Shown: one piece after another, positions 8,911 through 18,352 of the stretch | How the letters are laid out: each line of letters begins with the position of its first letter | Position numbering within the stretch: the first letter of the stretch is position 1 | NCBI GenBank assembly: GCA_965197375.1 | Contig: CBDAMZ010000010.1 | Location: 62,001-126,000, forward strand | Length of the DNA stretch: 64,000 nt | DNA from: CBDAMZ01 sp965197375 | Lineage (GTDB): Bacteria > Acidobacteriota > Vicinamibacteria > Vicinamibacterales > UBA8438 | Reading direction: 5' to 3' | The notes under the pieces: generated by a model | Seen by the model: only the letters and a program-made list of their open reading frames with translations | What the model was told of the DNA's origin: nothing | Databases searched by the model: none | Position numbers and translations under genes: made by a program

Positions 8911-9200
8911 GGAATGGCGCTCAGGCGGGCCGGCGCAATCGGCTCGCCACAGTCCAGACAGGTACCGTAGACCCCTTTCTCCATACGCCACAGCGCTTCC
9001 TCAATGGCCTGTAGGATTTTGGCATCCGTCTGCTTTAACTTTAGTTGGATGTGAACCTCGTTGGTACCAGTGGCCTGGTCCGCCAGATCACCCTGCCGCG
9101 TGTTAGTCTCAACCGGGGCCTGCAATGGCTTGCCACCACCTTCGGAGAGAATTTCGGCCCGCTTCTTCAGCAATGACTCCTTGTAGACCGTTTGCTTCAT
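8865..9200 (-). CDS. DksA/TraR-family zinc-finger regulator
   Basis: Small regulator of the DksA/TraR C4 zinc-finger family, 111 residues. The N-terminal half is charged and helical (ESLLKKRAEILSEGG). The C-terminal part has the four-cysteine finger CLDCGEPIAPARL...CISCKE with the usual 17-residue spacing. Proteins of this size bind the RNA polymerase secondary channel or serve as general zinc-finger regulators; the coiled-coil tip aspartates of DksA (DxxDxA) are not obvious, but DQATG (about residue 41) is in the right area. It overlaps or abuts folK and reads from the start codon at 9200, with AAGGGATC upstream. Confidence 0.82.
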   Translation of the reverse strand: MKQTVYKESLLKKRAEILSEGGGKPLQAPVETNTRQGDLADQATGTNEVHIQLKLKQTDAKILQAIEEALWRMEKGVYGTCLDCGEPIAPARLSAIPWTRVCISCKEKQTA

Positions 9201-9273
9201 AGTGGGATCCCTTTGGTCGCCACCAACCGAACCCCCGATTCTAGCACGCGCTCGACGCTAGCGTCACGCCTGC

Positions 9274-11823
9274 TCACTCCGCGCGAAGCGTGGCGAGCGG
9301 CTTTCGCCGAAGCACGTTGAAGCTAGCCACGACCCCAACGAACCCGACAACCAACGTAGTGATGACAATGCCTCCGATGTAGACACCGGGCGCTAGGTGC
9401 CAACCGACCTCAAGCACCTCCCGAGTAAGCACCCACGTCAGCGCGAGTGCGCCAATCGATCCCACAATGCCCGCTAGTACGCCGAGTGCGCCGTACTCGA
9501 TCACATACATCGTGGTCAGGACCCGGGTATTGGCTCCCAACGTCTTAAAAATCGATGCTTCGTAGAGCCGTTGGAACTTTGTCATCGCCACCGAGCCGGC
9601 TAGAATGAGACCACCGCTGAAGAGCGCGATGCCACCGACGACCGTGATGGCAAGCGTCACGTAGTCGAGCACATGACGAACCGTTTTAATCACCTCCAGC
9701 CCGTCAATCACCGACACGTTCTGATACCGGACGGCGATGTCACGCTGCAGTCTGGCCCGTGCCTCGATGTCATCAGGACCCTGCATAAATGCGATGTAGG
9801 TATGTGGAAAGTCCAGGAACGCTCCCGGACTAAACAGGAACATGAACCCGCCGCTTCGCGAGTCGTCCCAATCGACGGCGCGGACGCTCGTCACCCTAGC
9901 CAAGACCTCACGGCCTAACACGTCGAACCAAACCGTGTCATCGAGCTGGATGCCGCGCGCGTGCAGACGCTCCTCAATCGAGACCTCCGGGGTGGCCGAC
10001 GGTGCCGCGCCCCAAAACCGACCGGCAACGACACGCTCGTTCTCCTCGAGGTGAGACCGGTAGGTGACCGTATATTCCCGACCGAACCCTGCTTGCCGCA
10101 CTGCCAGCCGACCTTCGATGCGCGTCGTTGGACCATCAACGCCAACTACCCGTGCCCGGAGGACAGGGACGAACTTCGGCGTCCGATCCAAGCCTTCGGC
10201 TGCGTCAATAAGCGCCCGAATGCCGTCTGCCTGGTCCTGCTGGATATCAATCAGGAACATATCGGGGGTATCGTCGCGAAGCTCGAGCGCGAAGTTGGCC
10301 AACAGATTAGTCTGCACGGCGCGAATGCCGGTGATGAAAAAGCTGCCAAGACCGACTGCGAGCAGAATCACCCGCGTCTGATTCCCCGGACGTGTTAGAT
10401 TCAGCGTGGCGTGCCGGAGCGGAAACCAGCCAGCACCTTCCAGCGGTTTGATCGCAGAAATGAGGCTGCGCCCGATCAAATGCAGCGCCACTGTTACGCC
10501 GGCGAATCCGGCCGTCACGTACAGCCCGACCTCAACTGAGCCCGCCTGCCACGTTGCGACCAGCACAAGCACTGCGCCAATAAGCCCGATGACGACCAGT
10601 CGCAACCAGTCGGGGTTTGCCGGCTGACCCGATTGGTCTTGCCGCAAAAGCAGCAGCGGCCTGACGTGTCGGATATCGAGCAACGGCACGAGCGCGAAGA
10701 GGATCGAAATCAACACGCCGATCGTGATCCCCTGGGTGACAGCCGATCCGGTCAGGTGAATCGAGGCGGTCACTAGCCCGGCCGCCGCCGCCGCCCGATC
10801 GGTCAACGAGTCCGGCACAATGGCAAGCGCCGCGTACGCGACCGCCACACCCAGTAGGCTGCCGCCCAGGCCCAGCACCGCCACCTGGGCGACATAGACG
10901 GACAGCACACGCCCAGTCGTCGCCCCCAGGCATTTGAGAATCGCCACGCTTCGCAGCCGTTGCTGGATAAATACTCTGGTCACGCTCCAGACGCCGATCC
11001 CCCCCCAAATTACCACCACGAACCCGACGAGGCTGAGGTAGTTTTCCGCACGGCCGAGGTTGCGCTCGACGCGATTCTCAGTCCGTCGATAGGAGTGAAC
11101 ACGGACGAAGGTATCTGCGAGGTCTTCCTGGAGGCGATTTACAAGTGGATCGATCTGCGCCTCGTCCACCTTGAGGAGAATCTGACGATCGGCCCTGCTC
11201 GAAACGTTCAGTAAACCGGCTTCCTCAACGGCATCGTACGCTACTAGCACCCGCGGTCCGAAGCTGAAAGCTCCGAGCTGGCGCCCTGGCTCGGTAAGAA
11301 TGACATTGCGAATCGTGAACCGCGTTTCGCCAATAGCGATTTCGTCACCGATATCAAGTTCTAGCTGTGCCAGGAGGCCTGGGGCTACCAGTGCACCATG
11401 ATCCTCGAGCAGCGCCGGCGAGTACAACTGCCCTCCCCCAAGCTGGAAGTGGCCGTAAAAGGGAAATGCATCTTGAACACCTCGTAGTTCAACGAGCTTT
11501 GTTCGCGCACTGCGTTCGTCCGGCAGGTGGACCATCGTCATGGTGTCGACCGTCTCGGTGCGCATGATCTCAGGCACCTCGGCTAGTCGTGCATCGATAA
11601 TCCCTCGGACCTTGTCGGGCCACGGCTGGTCCGTGAATAGGTAAACGTCGCCGCCGGTCAGCGAGCGCGCTTCCGCCGCCAGCGCGATGCGTACGTTCTG
11701 GATCAATGAGCGCAACGCGACTATCGCACCTACGCCAACGGCGACACAGAGGAAAAAGAACGCGAGACGGCGCCAAGACGAGCGGAGTTCCCTCGCGGCC
11801 ATACGCAGGATGAACTGCATCAA
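9274..11823 (-). CDS. ABC transporter permease, YbbP/FtsX type (duplicated)
   Basis: Large permease of 849 residues made of two FtsX-like halves. TM1 is near residues 20-40 (LAFFFLCVAVGVGAIVAL). A large periplasmic domain follows, then clusters of membrane helices at about 265-400 and 420-500, a second periplasmic domain, and three last helices (TLAITVVGGIALFSGGLIL; ALGVLAGIVGSIGALALTW; IVITTLVVGFVGVVASF). The tail LRRKPLATLRAE is typical of the family. It lies one base after the ATPase gene, and the lipase-like gene precedes that. The set corresponds in order and content to the E. coli tesA / ybbA / ybbP neighbourhood, there divergent, here in one direction. Substrate unknown; lipids or lipid-linked molecules are an inference. 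Confidence 0.88.
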   Translation of the reverse strand: MMQFILRMAARELRSSWRRLAFFFLCVAVGVGAIVALRSLIQNVRIALAAEARSLTGGDVYLFTDQPWPDKVRGIIDARLAEVPEIMRTETVDTMTMVHLPDERSARTKLVELRGVQDAFPFYGHFQLGGGQLYSPALLEDHGALVAPGLLAQLELDIGDEIAIGETRFTIRNVILTEPGRQLGAFSFGPRVLVAYDAVEEAGLLNVSSRADRQILLKVDEAQIDPLVNRLQEDLADTFVRVHSYRRTENRVERNLGRAENYLSLVGFVVVIWGGIGVWSVTRVFIQQRLRSVAILKCLGATTGRVLSVYVAQVAVLGLGGSLLGVAVAYAALAIVPDSLTDRAAAAAGLVTASIHLTGSAVTQGITIGVLISILFALVPLLDIRHVRPLLLLRQDQSGQPANPDWLRLVVIGLIGAVLVLVATWQAGSVEVGLYVTAGFAGVTVALHLIGRSLISAIKPLEGAGWFPLRHATLNLTRPGNQTRVILLAVGLGSFFITGIRAVQTNLLANFALELRDDTPDMFLIDIQQDQADGIRALIDAAEGLDRTPKFVPVLRARVVGVDGPTTRIEGRLAVRQAGFGREYTVTYRSHLEENERVVAGRFWGAAPSATPEVSIEERLHARGIQLDDTVWFDVLGREVLARVTSVRAVDWDDSRSGGFMFLFSPGAFLDFPHTYIAFMQGPDDIEARARLQRDIAVRYQNVSVIDGLEVIKTVRHVLDYVTLAITVVGGIALFSGGLILAGSVAMTKFQRLYEASIFKTLGANTRVLTTMYVIEYGALGVLAGIVGSIGALALTWVLTREVLEVGWHLAPGVYIGGIVITTLVVGFVGVVASFNVLRRKPLATLRAE

Positions 11824-11824
11824 A

Positions 11825-12535
11825 TCACTCGCCTAAGGTGACAGGGCCGACCGGCCTCGGGTTCAGCGCATGGACCACGCGCTCGGTCTTGCCGTCGCGC
11901 ATTGCCAGCATAACGTCTGCACTCACCGCGAGCTCGTGGTCATGCGTAACCAGCACGACGGTCGTGCCACGTCCCTTGTTGACGTCCTCCAATAACTCGA
12001 TGACATGAGCGCTGTTTTTACTGTCCAGGTTGCCAGTCGGCTCATCCGCTAGGAGAATTGGTGGATCATTGGCGAGAGCGCGCGCGATCGCAATCCGTTG
12101 TTGCTCACCTCCAGATAGCTGTGACGGATAGTGGTGCCCGCGGTCGACCAAACCGACCTCGCCAAGCAATGCCCACGCCTTGGTCGAGGCGTTCGTCGCC
12201 CCTGAGATCTCAAGGGGCACTAAGATATTCTCGAACGCGCTGAGCGACGGGATCAAATGGAAGAACTGAAAGACGTAACCAATTTTCGCCCCGCGGAGTC
12301 GCGCGAGCCGGTCCTCGTCGAGGGTAGTGATGTCGATGCCATCGATCAGAATCTGGCCGGTTGACGGAGTGTCGAGTCCCGCGATGAGCCCAAGTAAGGT
12401 TGACTTGCCGCCGCCGGACGGACCGACAACCGAGAGGAACTGCCCGCCAGGAACGGAGAGATCGAGCTGATGCAGGATAGTGAGTGGCTGGCCACCACTA
12501 AGAACAGTCTTTGAAACGCCCCGTAGCTCGATCAT
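11825..12535 (-). CDS. ABC transporter ATP-binding protein, YbbA/LolD type
   Basis: ATPase of the LolD/YbbA group, 236 residues. Walker A GPSGGGKST (about residue 40), Q-loop YVFQFFHLIPSL, signature LSGGEQQRIAIARA, Walker B ILLADEPTGNLDS and switch HDHE are complete. It starts 24 bases after the lipase-like gene and ends one base before the YbbP-like permease, so the three genes should form one operon and the two ABC subunits one complex. Confidence 0.92.
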   Translation of the reverse strand: MIELRGVSKTVLSGGQPLTILHQLDLSVPGGQFLSVVGPSGGGKSTLLGLIAGLDTPSTGQILIDGIDITTLDEDRLARLRGAKIGYVFQFFHLIPSLSAFENILVPLEISGATNASTKAWALLGEVGLVDRGHHYPSQLSGGEQQRIAIARALANDPPILLADEPTGNLDSKNSAHVIELLEDVNKGRGTTVVLVTHDHELAVSADVMLAMRDGKTERVVHALNPRPVGPVTLGE

Positions 12536-12559
12536 GGTCCCCCTGAAAGCTTGCGCCCC

Positions 12560-13291
12560 TTACTGTGGCGTCTGAGCATCGGCTACCTCAGCGAGCATCG
12601 ATACTAAAGCGGTCCACAGATGTGCCGCGATACGCTTGGCTCCTTCTGCGTTGGGATGTATGTGATCTGACTGGTTGAGCTCAGGCACCCCGGCCACGCC
12701 TTCCAGGAGAAACGGGACCAACACCAGGTCGTGCTCTGCCTCGATGTCGAGAAAGGCCTGACGAAATTCGGCTGTGTAGGTAATACCGAAATTTGGCGGT
12801 GCTTCCATCCCCGCGAGCAAGACGCGAATGCCGCGGTCCGTTGCACGCTCAATAATCTCCGTCACATTCTGTTTCATCTGATCGACGGGGAGTCCGCGCA
12901 GGCCGTCGTTCCCTCCAAGAGCCACGATCAGGAGACGAACATCGCCATCGATGACCCCGGCAAGCCGGCGCAAGCCGCCGGCAGTTGTGTCGCCAGACAC
13001 TCCGGCGTTCACGACGTCGAGCGCGTAACCCGCTGCCTCAAGCCACTGCTGAAGCAACGCGGGATAGGCCTCCTCTGCCTGAAGCCCCAGGCCGGCGGTC
13101 AGGGAATCGCCGAGCACGACGATGCGCGGCCGTTTATCGTGCGGCTCGTCTGCGCGTGCGGATTCGACAGCTGCCGCCCGGCCAGGCCGACCGAGTGACT
13201 CGTCCCGCGGCGAACCCGGTGAGCTACACGCGCCGAGCGCGACGCTGATGAATAGCGTTAGCGCCGGTCGTCCGAACAAGTTGCCCCTCAT
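12560..13291 (-). CDS. GDSL-family lysophospholipase/arylesterase, TesA-like lipoprotein
   Basis: SGNH hydrolase of 243 residues. The four family blocks are visible: VVLGDSLTAGLG (nucleophile Ser), NAGVSGDTTAGG (Gly), ALGGNDGLRG (Asn) and DHIHPNAEGAKRIA (catalytic Asp and His). The N-terminus is a signal sequence ending in a lipobox-like LGAC near residue 22, so it is probably a lipoprotein, unlike soluble periplasmic E. coli TesA. The first about 55 residues are extra. First gene of an operon with the YbbA/YbbP-like transporter; likely acts on acyl esters or lysophospholipids. Confidence 0.88.
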   Translation of the reverse strand: MRGNLFGRPALTLFISVALGACSSPGSPRDESLGRPGRAAAVESARADEPHDKRPRIVVLGDSLTAGLGLQAEEAYPALLQQWLEAAGYALDVVNAGVSGDTTAGGLRRLAGVIDGDVRLLIVALGGNDGLRGLPVDQMKQNVTEIIERATDRGIRVLLAGMEAPPNFGITYTAEFRQAFLDIEAEHDLVLVPFLLEGVAGVPELNQSDHIHPNAEGAKRIAAHLWTALVSMLAEVADAQTPQ

Positions 13292-13354
13292 ACTGTCGGC
13301 TCACACCACATCCCAATCACGTCATTTTACCGTCGCCTGCAAGCTCTTCCGGCC

Positions 13355-13732
13355 TCACGCACACCGCTGGCCTTGGCGGGATCGATGCCATAACCATCCG
13401 TAGGCGGCAAGATTAATCCCAAGCGCCACGGCGCCGAGTACGATCTGGCCCGACCGGGTCAATTCTGCCGGATACAACACCGGCAAGAAGTAGTGCTCGA
13501 TGAAGTCGCCCTCATATCCCGCCTGGCCTGCCTTGAGGCGCAGCCAGTTTTCCCACGGGGTCAGCGGGCAGATCGCGCCTGACCATTCGATACCAATACC
13601 CCATACAGCGACGGGTAGGTGCACCCACGCAAGCCGGGACCACCGCCGCACCATAATGCCCCCAAAAACGACGAAACCAACGAATGTCAGATGCACTGCG
13701 ACGAGCAGGCCGGCTAGGAAACCATAGAGCAT
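13355..13732 (-). CDS. DUF2784 membrane protein
   Basis: A membrane protein of about 125 residues with three or four helices. Family-typical pieces are VHLTFVGFVVFGGIM, WSRLAWVHLPVAVWG, EWSGAICPLTPWENWLR and GDFIEHYFLPVLYPAELTR. The conserved CPLTPxENxLR and FIEHY motifs identify DUF2784; the function is unknown. ATG at 13732 fits the family's usual MLYxxLA start; the frame is open further upstream to 13873, but that extension has no family character. Confidence 0.8.
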   Translation of the reverse strand: MLYGFLAGLLVAVHLTFVGFVVFGGIMVRRWSRLAWVHLPVAVWGIGIEWSGAICPLTPWENWLRLKAGQAGYEGDFIEHYFLPVLYPAELTRSGQIVLGAVALGINLAAYGWLWHRSRQGQRCA

Positions 13733-13965
13733 GGCGTACTGAGCACTACCTTTCACAAGTACAGTAGCATTCAGGCACCGATGTATCCTGTCCCGCTGCG
13801 TTACTCGTCGGTCAAATATTCTTGGTATTCTCCCTCCCAGAGCCTTACGGGGCGGGTGCCTCGTCGTATTCATGAACAGGCAGCACCTAAGATGATTGAG
13901 GTCACGTTCTGGCCGGACTAGCCGGCTTTCAGGTACGATCTGCGACGTTTCACGCGAAGCGTCAA

Positions 13966-15027
13966 ATGACGCGTTTTATCGGGTGTTCCACGGTCCTGGT
14001 GTCGTGGTTAGCGTTGACCGCGACTGCCGAGCAGCCGCCGGATATGACTCGCGGCCTTACGGCTATCGACGGCCTCAAAGTCGGCCACCACCAGCTTCGC
14101 CATCGGCCAACCGGCTGCACGGTGGTGCTGGCCGAGCGTGGTGCGGTCGGTGCCGTCGACGTTCGTGGCGCAGCGCCAGGCACTCGCGAAACCGATCTCC
14201 TCGACCCGATCAACTCAGTCCAGCAGGTCCACGCGATCGTACTGTCTGGTGGTAGCGCCTTCGGGCTCGCCACTGCCGATGGGGTCATGCGGTATCTCGA
14301 GGAGCGCGACATCGGGTTCGACACGGGAGTTGCGAGAGTGCCGATCGTTCCGGCGGCCATTCTGTACGACCTCAGCGTTGGTGAGGATCCACGAATCCGT
14401 CCCTCGGCCGACTGTGGCTACAAGGCATCGCAGGCTGCCACGACCAATGCCGTCGCCGAAGGTAACGTCGGCGCAGGTACGGGCGCAACCGTCGGCAAGC
14501 TGGGCGGCGCCAGCCGAGCCATGAAGGGCGGTATCGGGACCGCAGCCGTCGATCTCGGCAGCGGTGTTCGCCTCGCTGCGTTGATGGCGGTGAATGCCGT
14601 CGGTGACATCATCGATCCAGAGACGAGCGCCATCGTCGCCGGCGTGCGCACCTCAGACGGCCGAGCACTCGCCGACGCCCGGACGCTCCTTCGCACCCCC
14701 GAGATCGCCAGTACCCCTCCGAAGGGTCACAATACGACCATCGGCGTCGTGGCCACAAACGTCGTCCTCAACAAGGCTCAACTGGCGATCATCGCCAGAA
14801 TGGCTCATGACGGGCTCGCGCGCGCCGTGCGCCCAGCTCACACACCGTCCGACGGAGACACGATCTTTGCCCTGTCGACGGGCACCCACTCGGGTGAGGT
14901 GAGCCTCCTGCGCCTCGGCGCGTTTGCTGCAGACGTCACGGCAGAGGCGATCGTACGAGGGGTTCGGGCAGCCACTGGTATCCCAGGCTACCCTGCCGCT
15001 AGAGATCTCAAAGGAAGCACACGATGA
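13966..15027 (+). CDS. P1-family (S58, DmpA-like) aminopeptidase with signal peptide
   Basis: Self-processing N-terminal-nucleophile aminopeptidase of the DmpA/P1 family, 353 residues. A short signal sequence (STVLVSWLALTATAEQ) precedes LTAIDGLKVGHHQL and the oxyanion-region sequence AIVLSGGSAFGLATADGVM. The family cleavage site is at GHNTTIGVVATNV, where a Thr would become the nucleophile of the beta chain. It should release N-terminal residues from small peptides in the periplasm. The stop overlaps the CstA start by four bases (ATGA), so peptide cleavage and CstA-mediated uptake are probably co-expressed. Confidence 0.88.
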   Translation: MTRFIGCSTVLVSWLALTATAEQPPDMTRGLTAIDGLKVGHHQLRHRPTGCTVVLAERGAVGAVDVRGAAPGTRETDLLDPINSVQQVHAIVLSGGSAFGLATADGVMRYLEERDIGFDTGVARVPIVPAAILYDLSVGEDPRIRPSADCGYKASQAATTNAVAEGNVGAGTGATVGKLGGASRAMKGGIGTAAVDLGSGVRLAALMAVNAVGDIIDPETSAIVAGVRTSDGRALADARTLLRTPEIASTPPKGHNTTIGVVATNVVLNKAQLAIIARMAHDGLARAVRPAHTPSDGDTIFALSTGTHSGEVSLLRLGAFAADVTAEAIVRGVRAATGIPGYPAARDLKGSTR

Positions 15028-16706
15028 ACGCCGCAGTTCTGGTCCTCGTCGGCCTATCGGCGCTCTTTGTCGGCTACCGCGTCTATTCGAAATTTATCGC
15101 CGAGAAAATCTATCAGCTTGACCCAACGTTCGAGACTCCGGCTCACTCGATGCGGGACGATATTGACTACATCCCGACGAACCGGGTCGTCCTTTGGGGA
15201 CATCACTTCACGTCTGTCGCAGGGGCAGCCCCAATTATCGGACCTGGCATTGCGGTTATTTGGGGCTGGCTTCCTGCATTTCTCTGGGTTGTCATCGGCA
15301 CAATGTTCTTCGCCGGCGTCCACGATTTTGGTGCCGTGTGGGCCAGCGTCCGGAACCAAGCACGGTCGGTTGGCTCGCTAACCGGAGACGTTATCAGCCA
15401 TCGGGCGCGCACATTATTCATGATCGTGATCTTTCTGCTACTCCTGATGGTCAACGCCGTTTTTGCCGTGGTGATCTCAAACCAGTTTCAAGCCACGCCA
15501 AACAGCGTCATACCTGCTTGGAGCGCAGTGTTTGTCGCAGTCATCATCGGCGTGCTCGTCTACAAACTGCGCGTTCCACTCCTCTGGCCGACGGTAGTTG
15601 GCACGATCATCTTGTACGCTGTGATCTATGTAGGAGAGCTGGTACCAATCAGGCTGCCTGCCCAATTCGCGGGTGTGGCGCCAGGCGCGCAGTGGATCAT
15701 CATCCTCTTCATCTACGCGGCGGTTGCATCAACGCTTCCCGTTTGGCTCCTGCTACAACCTCGTGACTACATCAATGGGATCCAGTTATTCGTCGGGCTC
15801 GGCATCCTGTACGGCGCCGTGCTGATCGCCAGTCCGCCGATTGTGGCACCACCGTTTAACACGAATGTGCCCTTAGCTACGCCACCGCTCGTACCGCTAC
15901 TCTTCGTAACGATCGCGTGCGGGGCGATCTCGGGGTTTCATGGTCTCGTCGGTTCTGGCACGACTTCCAAACAACTTAACACGGAGACTGATGCTCGCTT
16001 CGTGGGGTACCTCGGCTCCGCTGGTGAAGGCGCACTCGCACTCGTGGCGATCATCGCGGCGACCGCAGGATTCGAGACGCTCGGAGATTGGGAAGCTTTC
16101 TACTCAACCTGGAACACCCAAGGCACGACGGCGTTCGTACAGGGTGGCGCCACTATAGCCGCCAACGGCCTTGGTCTTCCTCGGCCTTTCGGGCAGACGC
16201 TGCTCGCCGTCATGGTAGTTCTGTTCGCAGGGACGACAATGGACTCCGGGGTGCGACTTCAGCGCTACATCATCCAGGAATGGGGGGTAATCTATCGCAT
16301 CCGCGCCCTGCAGAATGGGTACGTCGCCACGGCCCTAGCAGTGGGAGCCTGCTTGACGCTCGCGTTCGGGGCTGGCGGTGCTGGAGGCACGGGCGGCATG
16401 GTCATCTGGCCACTCTTCGGTACCACTAATCAGTTGCTGGCTGGGTTGACGTTGCTTGTCATCAGCGTGATGCTGATCAGGCTTGGTCGACCGTTGCGAT
16501 ACACAATGATACCGATGGTTTTCGTGACAGCCATGGCGCTACTCAGCGCACTCTATGAGCTAGCGGCCTGCTATAACCAAGGAAATATCCTGCTCTTATG
16601 CATCGACGTTCTCATTATCATCGCGACGATCTTCGTCATATTGGAGGCAGTCTCGGTACTCATCCGCGCGAGGAGCAGTGCCGACTCTCCATCGCCAGCC
16701 GCATAA
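15024..16706 (+). CDS. cstA: CstA-family transporter (peptide/pyruvate), copy 1
   Basis: Carbon-starvation protein family transporter, 560 residues with many membrane helices. Family marks: YRVYSKFIAEKIYQLDP at the N-terminus, DYIPTNRVVLWGHHFTSVAG, GPGIAVIWGWLPAFLWV, GVHDFGAVWASVRN, LPVWLLLQPRDYIN, CGAISGFHGLVGSGTTSKQ and WPLFGTTNQLLAGL. E. coli relatives take up peptides (CstA) or pyruvate (BtsT). It overlaps the upstream peptidase by four bases and is followed five bases later by a small gene ending in Cys-Cys. The usual partner YbdD/YjiX-type protein is absent. Confidence 0.92.
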   Translation: MNAAVLVLVGLSALFVGYRVYSKFIAEKIYQLDPTFETPAHSMRDDIDYIPTNRVVLWGHHFTSVAGAAPIIGPGIAVIWGWLPAFLWVVIGTMFFAGVHDFGAVWASVRNQARSVGSLTGDVISHRARTLFMIVIFLLLLMVNAVFAVVISNQFQATPNSVIPAWSAVFVAVIIGVLVYKLRVPLLWPTVVGTIILYAVIYVGELVPIRLPAQFAGVAPGAQWIIILFIYAAVASTLPVWLLLQPRDYINGIQLFVGLGILYGAVLIASPPIVAPPFNTNVPLATPPLVPLLFVTIACGAISGFHGLVGSGTTSKQLNTETDARFVGYLGSAGEGALALVAIIAATAGFETLGDWEAFYSTWNTQGTTAFVQGGATIAANGLGLPRPFGQTLLAVMVVLFAGTTMDSGVRLQRYIIQEWGVIYRIRALQNGYVATALAVGACLTLAFGAGGAGGTGGMVIWPLFGTTNQLLAGLTLLVISVMLIRLGRPLRYTMIPMVFVTAMALLSALYELAACYNQGNILLLCIDVLIIIATIFVILEAVSVLIRARSSADSPSPAA

Positions 16707-16711
16707 CGCTC

Positions 16712-16990
16712 ATGGCAGCCAAACGAAAACCAAAGCAGCAGCTAGGGGAGCGCCTACAGTCGTTCCTGAGCGAGTTCTACCTCGCTCCCTATCGAGGTGC
16801 GGTGGCCCGCGCGCGTCGTGACGAAGACGACCTCTTCATGCTCTTCGTCTTCGGCGAACTCATGGGCGTACCGAACCCCGCGAGCTACTACACGCTCGAG
16901 CTGCAGCCGATTCTGCTAGAGCGCTTCCACGAGTGGCACCGGCGGATAGGCCTAGAACACTCGCCCCTCGACCACTTCCGCTGCTGCTAA
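16712..16990 (+). CDS. Small protein with C-terminal Cys-Cys ('cory-CC-star'-like)
   Basis: A 92-residue protein starting MAAKRKPKQQLGERLQSF. The middle is amphipathic (FLSEFYLAPYRGAVARARRD; LFMLFVFGELMGVPNP) and the last two residues before the stop are Cys-Cys (DHFRCC). From memory this fits a small family named in databases after its invariant terminal CC, often beside CstA- and ArsA-like genes; the name should be checked. It sits five bases after cstA and its end lies just before the ArsA-type ATPase gene. A terminal Cys pair could bind a metal, be lipidated or form a disulfide; that is speculation. Confidence 0.72.
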   Translation: MAAKRKPKQQLGERLQSFLSEFYLAPYRGAVARARRDEDDLFMLFVFGELMGVPNPASYYTLELQPILLERFHEWHRRIGLEHSPLDHFRCC

Positions 16991-17039
16991 GACTACTGGA
17001 CTGACCCTGCGAGACCTCTTCGAGCGTCACCTCATTTTC

Positions 17040-17996
17040 GTGGGCGGCAAGGGGGGGGTCGGGAAGACCACGGTTGCCGCCGCGTTGGCCGTCACCGCCG
17101 CCGAGGCTAACCGTACCTGCCTGGTGGTCTCGACCGATCCAGCTCATTCGCTTGGCGACATCTTCAACCGACCGATCGGCGGGCGGGAAACATCGCTAGG
17201 GCGGAACCTGTGGGCACTCGAAATCGATCCTGATGCCGAAGCGGAACGACACATTAGCATGGTCAAGGACCAAATGAAGACATTGGTCCATCCACGACTC
17301 TACGATGAGATGGACCGCCAGCTCGACCTAGCGCGATTGGCGCCGGGCACAGCAGAGGCGGCCCTCCTCGAACGGGTAGCCGAGCTCATGGGAACAAACG
17401 GCACCCGCTTCGACGTCGTCATCTTCGACACAGCGCCGAGCGGCCACACCGTTCGCCTGCTCTCACTCCCAGAAATTATGGGCGCCTGGACGGATGGCCT
17501 CCTCCGTCATCGCGAGCGGTCGACGCGGCTCGCGTCGATGCTCAGGCACCTCGGCGGCGGGCGCGTCAAGGGCGATGACCTCTCGCTTATCGACGCTGCG
17601 ACAGACTATAAGAGCGATAGCCTGCGCGCCCGGATCGACGCCGTGCTGCAAGCGCGACGGCGAAAGTTCTTGGTCGCGCGCGAACACCTACTCGACACCG
17701 CGATGACCGCGTTCTTGCTGGTCCTAAACCCAGACCGGCTATCGATCCTGGAAAGCCGAAAGATCGCCGAGATCCTCGCCCGCTTCAACGTTGCAATCTC
17801 GGCGGTCATCGTCAACCGCGTGCTGCCGGAGGATGCCGGCGGTGACTTCCTTCAAGCCCGTCGCGAACAGGAGCAGGCCTACCGGCACGACATCGATCTG
17901 ACGTTCGCAGATCTCCAGCGCATCGTCGTCCCGCTACTCGTAAACGACGTGCACGGGCTGAGCACCTTACGCGAGCTCGGCCGTATCCTCGTCTAG
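17040..17996 (+). CDS. ArsA/Get3-type P-loop ATPase
   Basis: Deviant-Walker ATPase, about 320 residues, single domain. The P-loop GGKGGVGKTT has the signature lysine, followed by STDPAHSLGDIF (switch I) and FDTAPSGHTVRLLSLPE (switch II). A helical middle part and VVNRVLPEDAGG near 265 complete the fold. There is only one Cys, so neither the arsenite-binding cysteines of ArsA nor the CxxC of Get3 is present. GTG at 17040 would start right at the P-loop and lose the first strand. The frame is open upstream to 16956 with LTLRDLFERHLIFV before the P-loop, but the only possible codons there are CTG at 17001 or 17007. A non-standard start is therefore likely. Sandwiched between two cstA copies. Confidence 0.85.
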   Translation: MGGKGGVGKTTVAAALAVTAAEANRTCLVVSTDPAHSLGDIFNRPIGGRETSLGRNLWALEIDPDAEAERHISMVKDQMKTLVHPRLYDEMDRQLDLARLAPGTAEAALLERVAELMGTNGTRFDVVIFDTAPSGHTVRLLSLPEIMGAWTDGLLRHRERSTRLASMLRHLGGGRVKGDDLSLIDAATDYKSDSLRARIDAVLQARRRKFLVAREHLLDTAMTAFLLVLNPDRLSILESRKIAEILARFNVAISAVIVNRVLPEDAGGDFLQARREQEQAYRHDIDLTFADLQRIVVPLLVNDVHGLSTLRELGRILV

Positions 17997-18352
17997 TTGG
18001 CAGCCGACCTTCATTAGTCTGCCAATGCTTTGGTCGAGCCTGCTTCCCGAGCCGAGACGTTTCGCTACTTAACAACAAGAGAGAATCTTGCTCGTCCATG
18101 CACCTGATCGTGGACATCAGGTCTCGGCGCTTCCCGATTAGTTGGCTCGATAGGATTTTCCACATCGTCCAGAACCCTATAAATCGAAAGAAGCAACCAG
18201 CGCGGCCGTCTCACGGCGTATTAGTTAGCGACCATCACCTAAACCGGACCAAGGCGACCCCAAACAAAGTCGGCCTCTTGTTACGTGCTGCCGGCCCGGC
18301 GCGCGGCATCTCGCTGGGGAGGTAAGATCGATTGCGAGGAGGGCACTAGGGC
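17997..18352. other. Intergenic region between the ArsA-type ATPase and second cstA
   Basis: About 355 bases. Small open frames exist here but have no plausible start signals or family features. GGGGAGG at 18315-18321 is too far from the downstream start, whereas GAGGAGGG nearer to 18353 serves as its ribosome-binding site. A promoter for the second cstA is expected but not identifiable with confidence. Confidence 0.4.
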
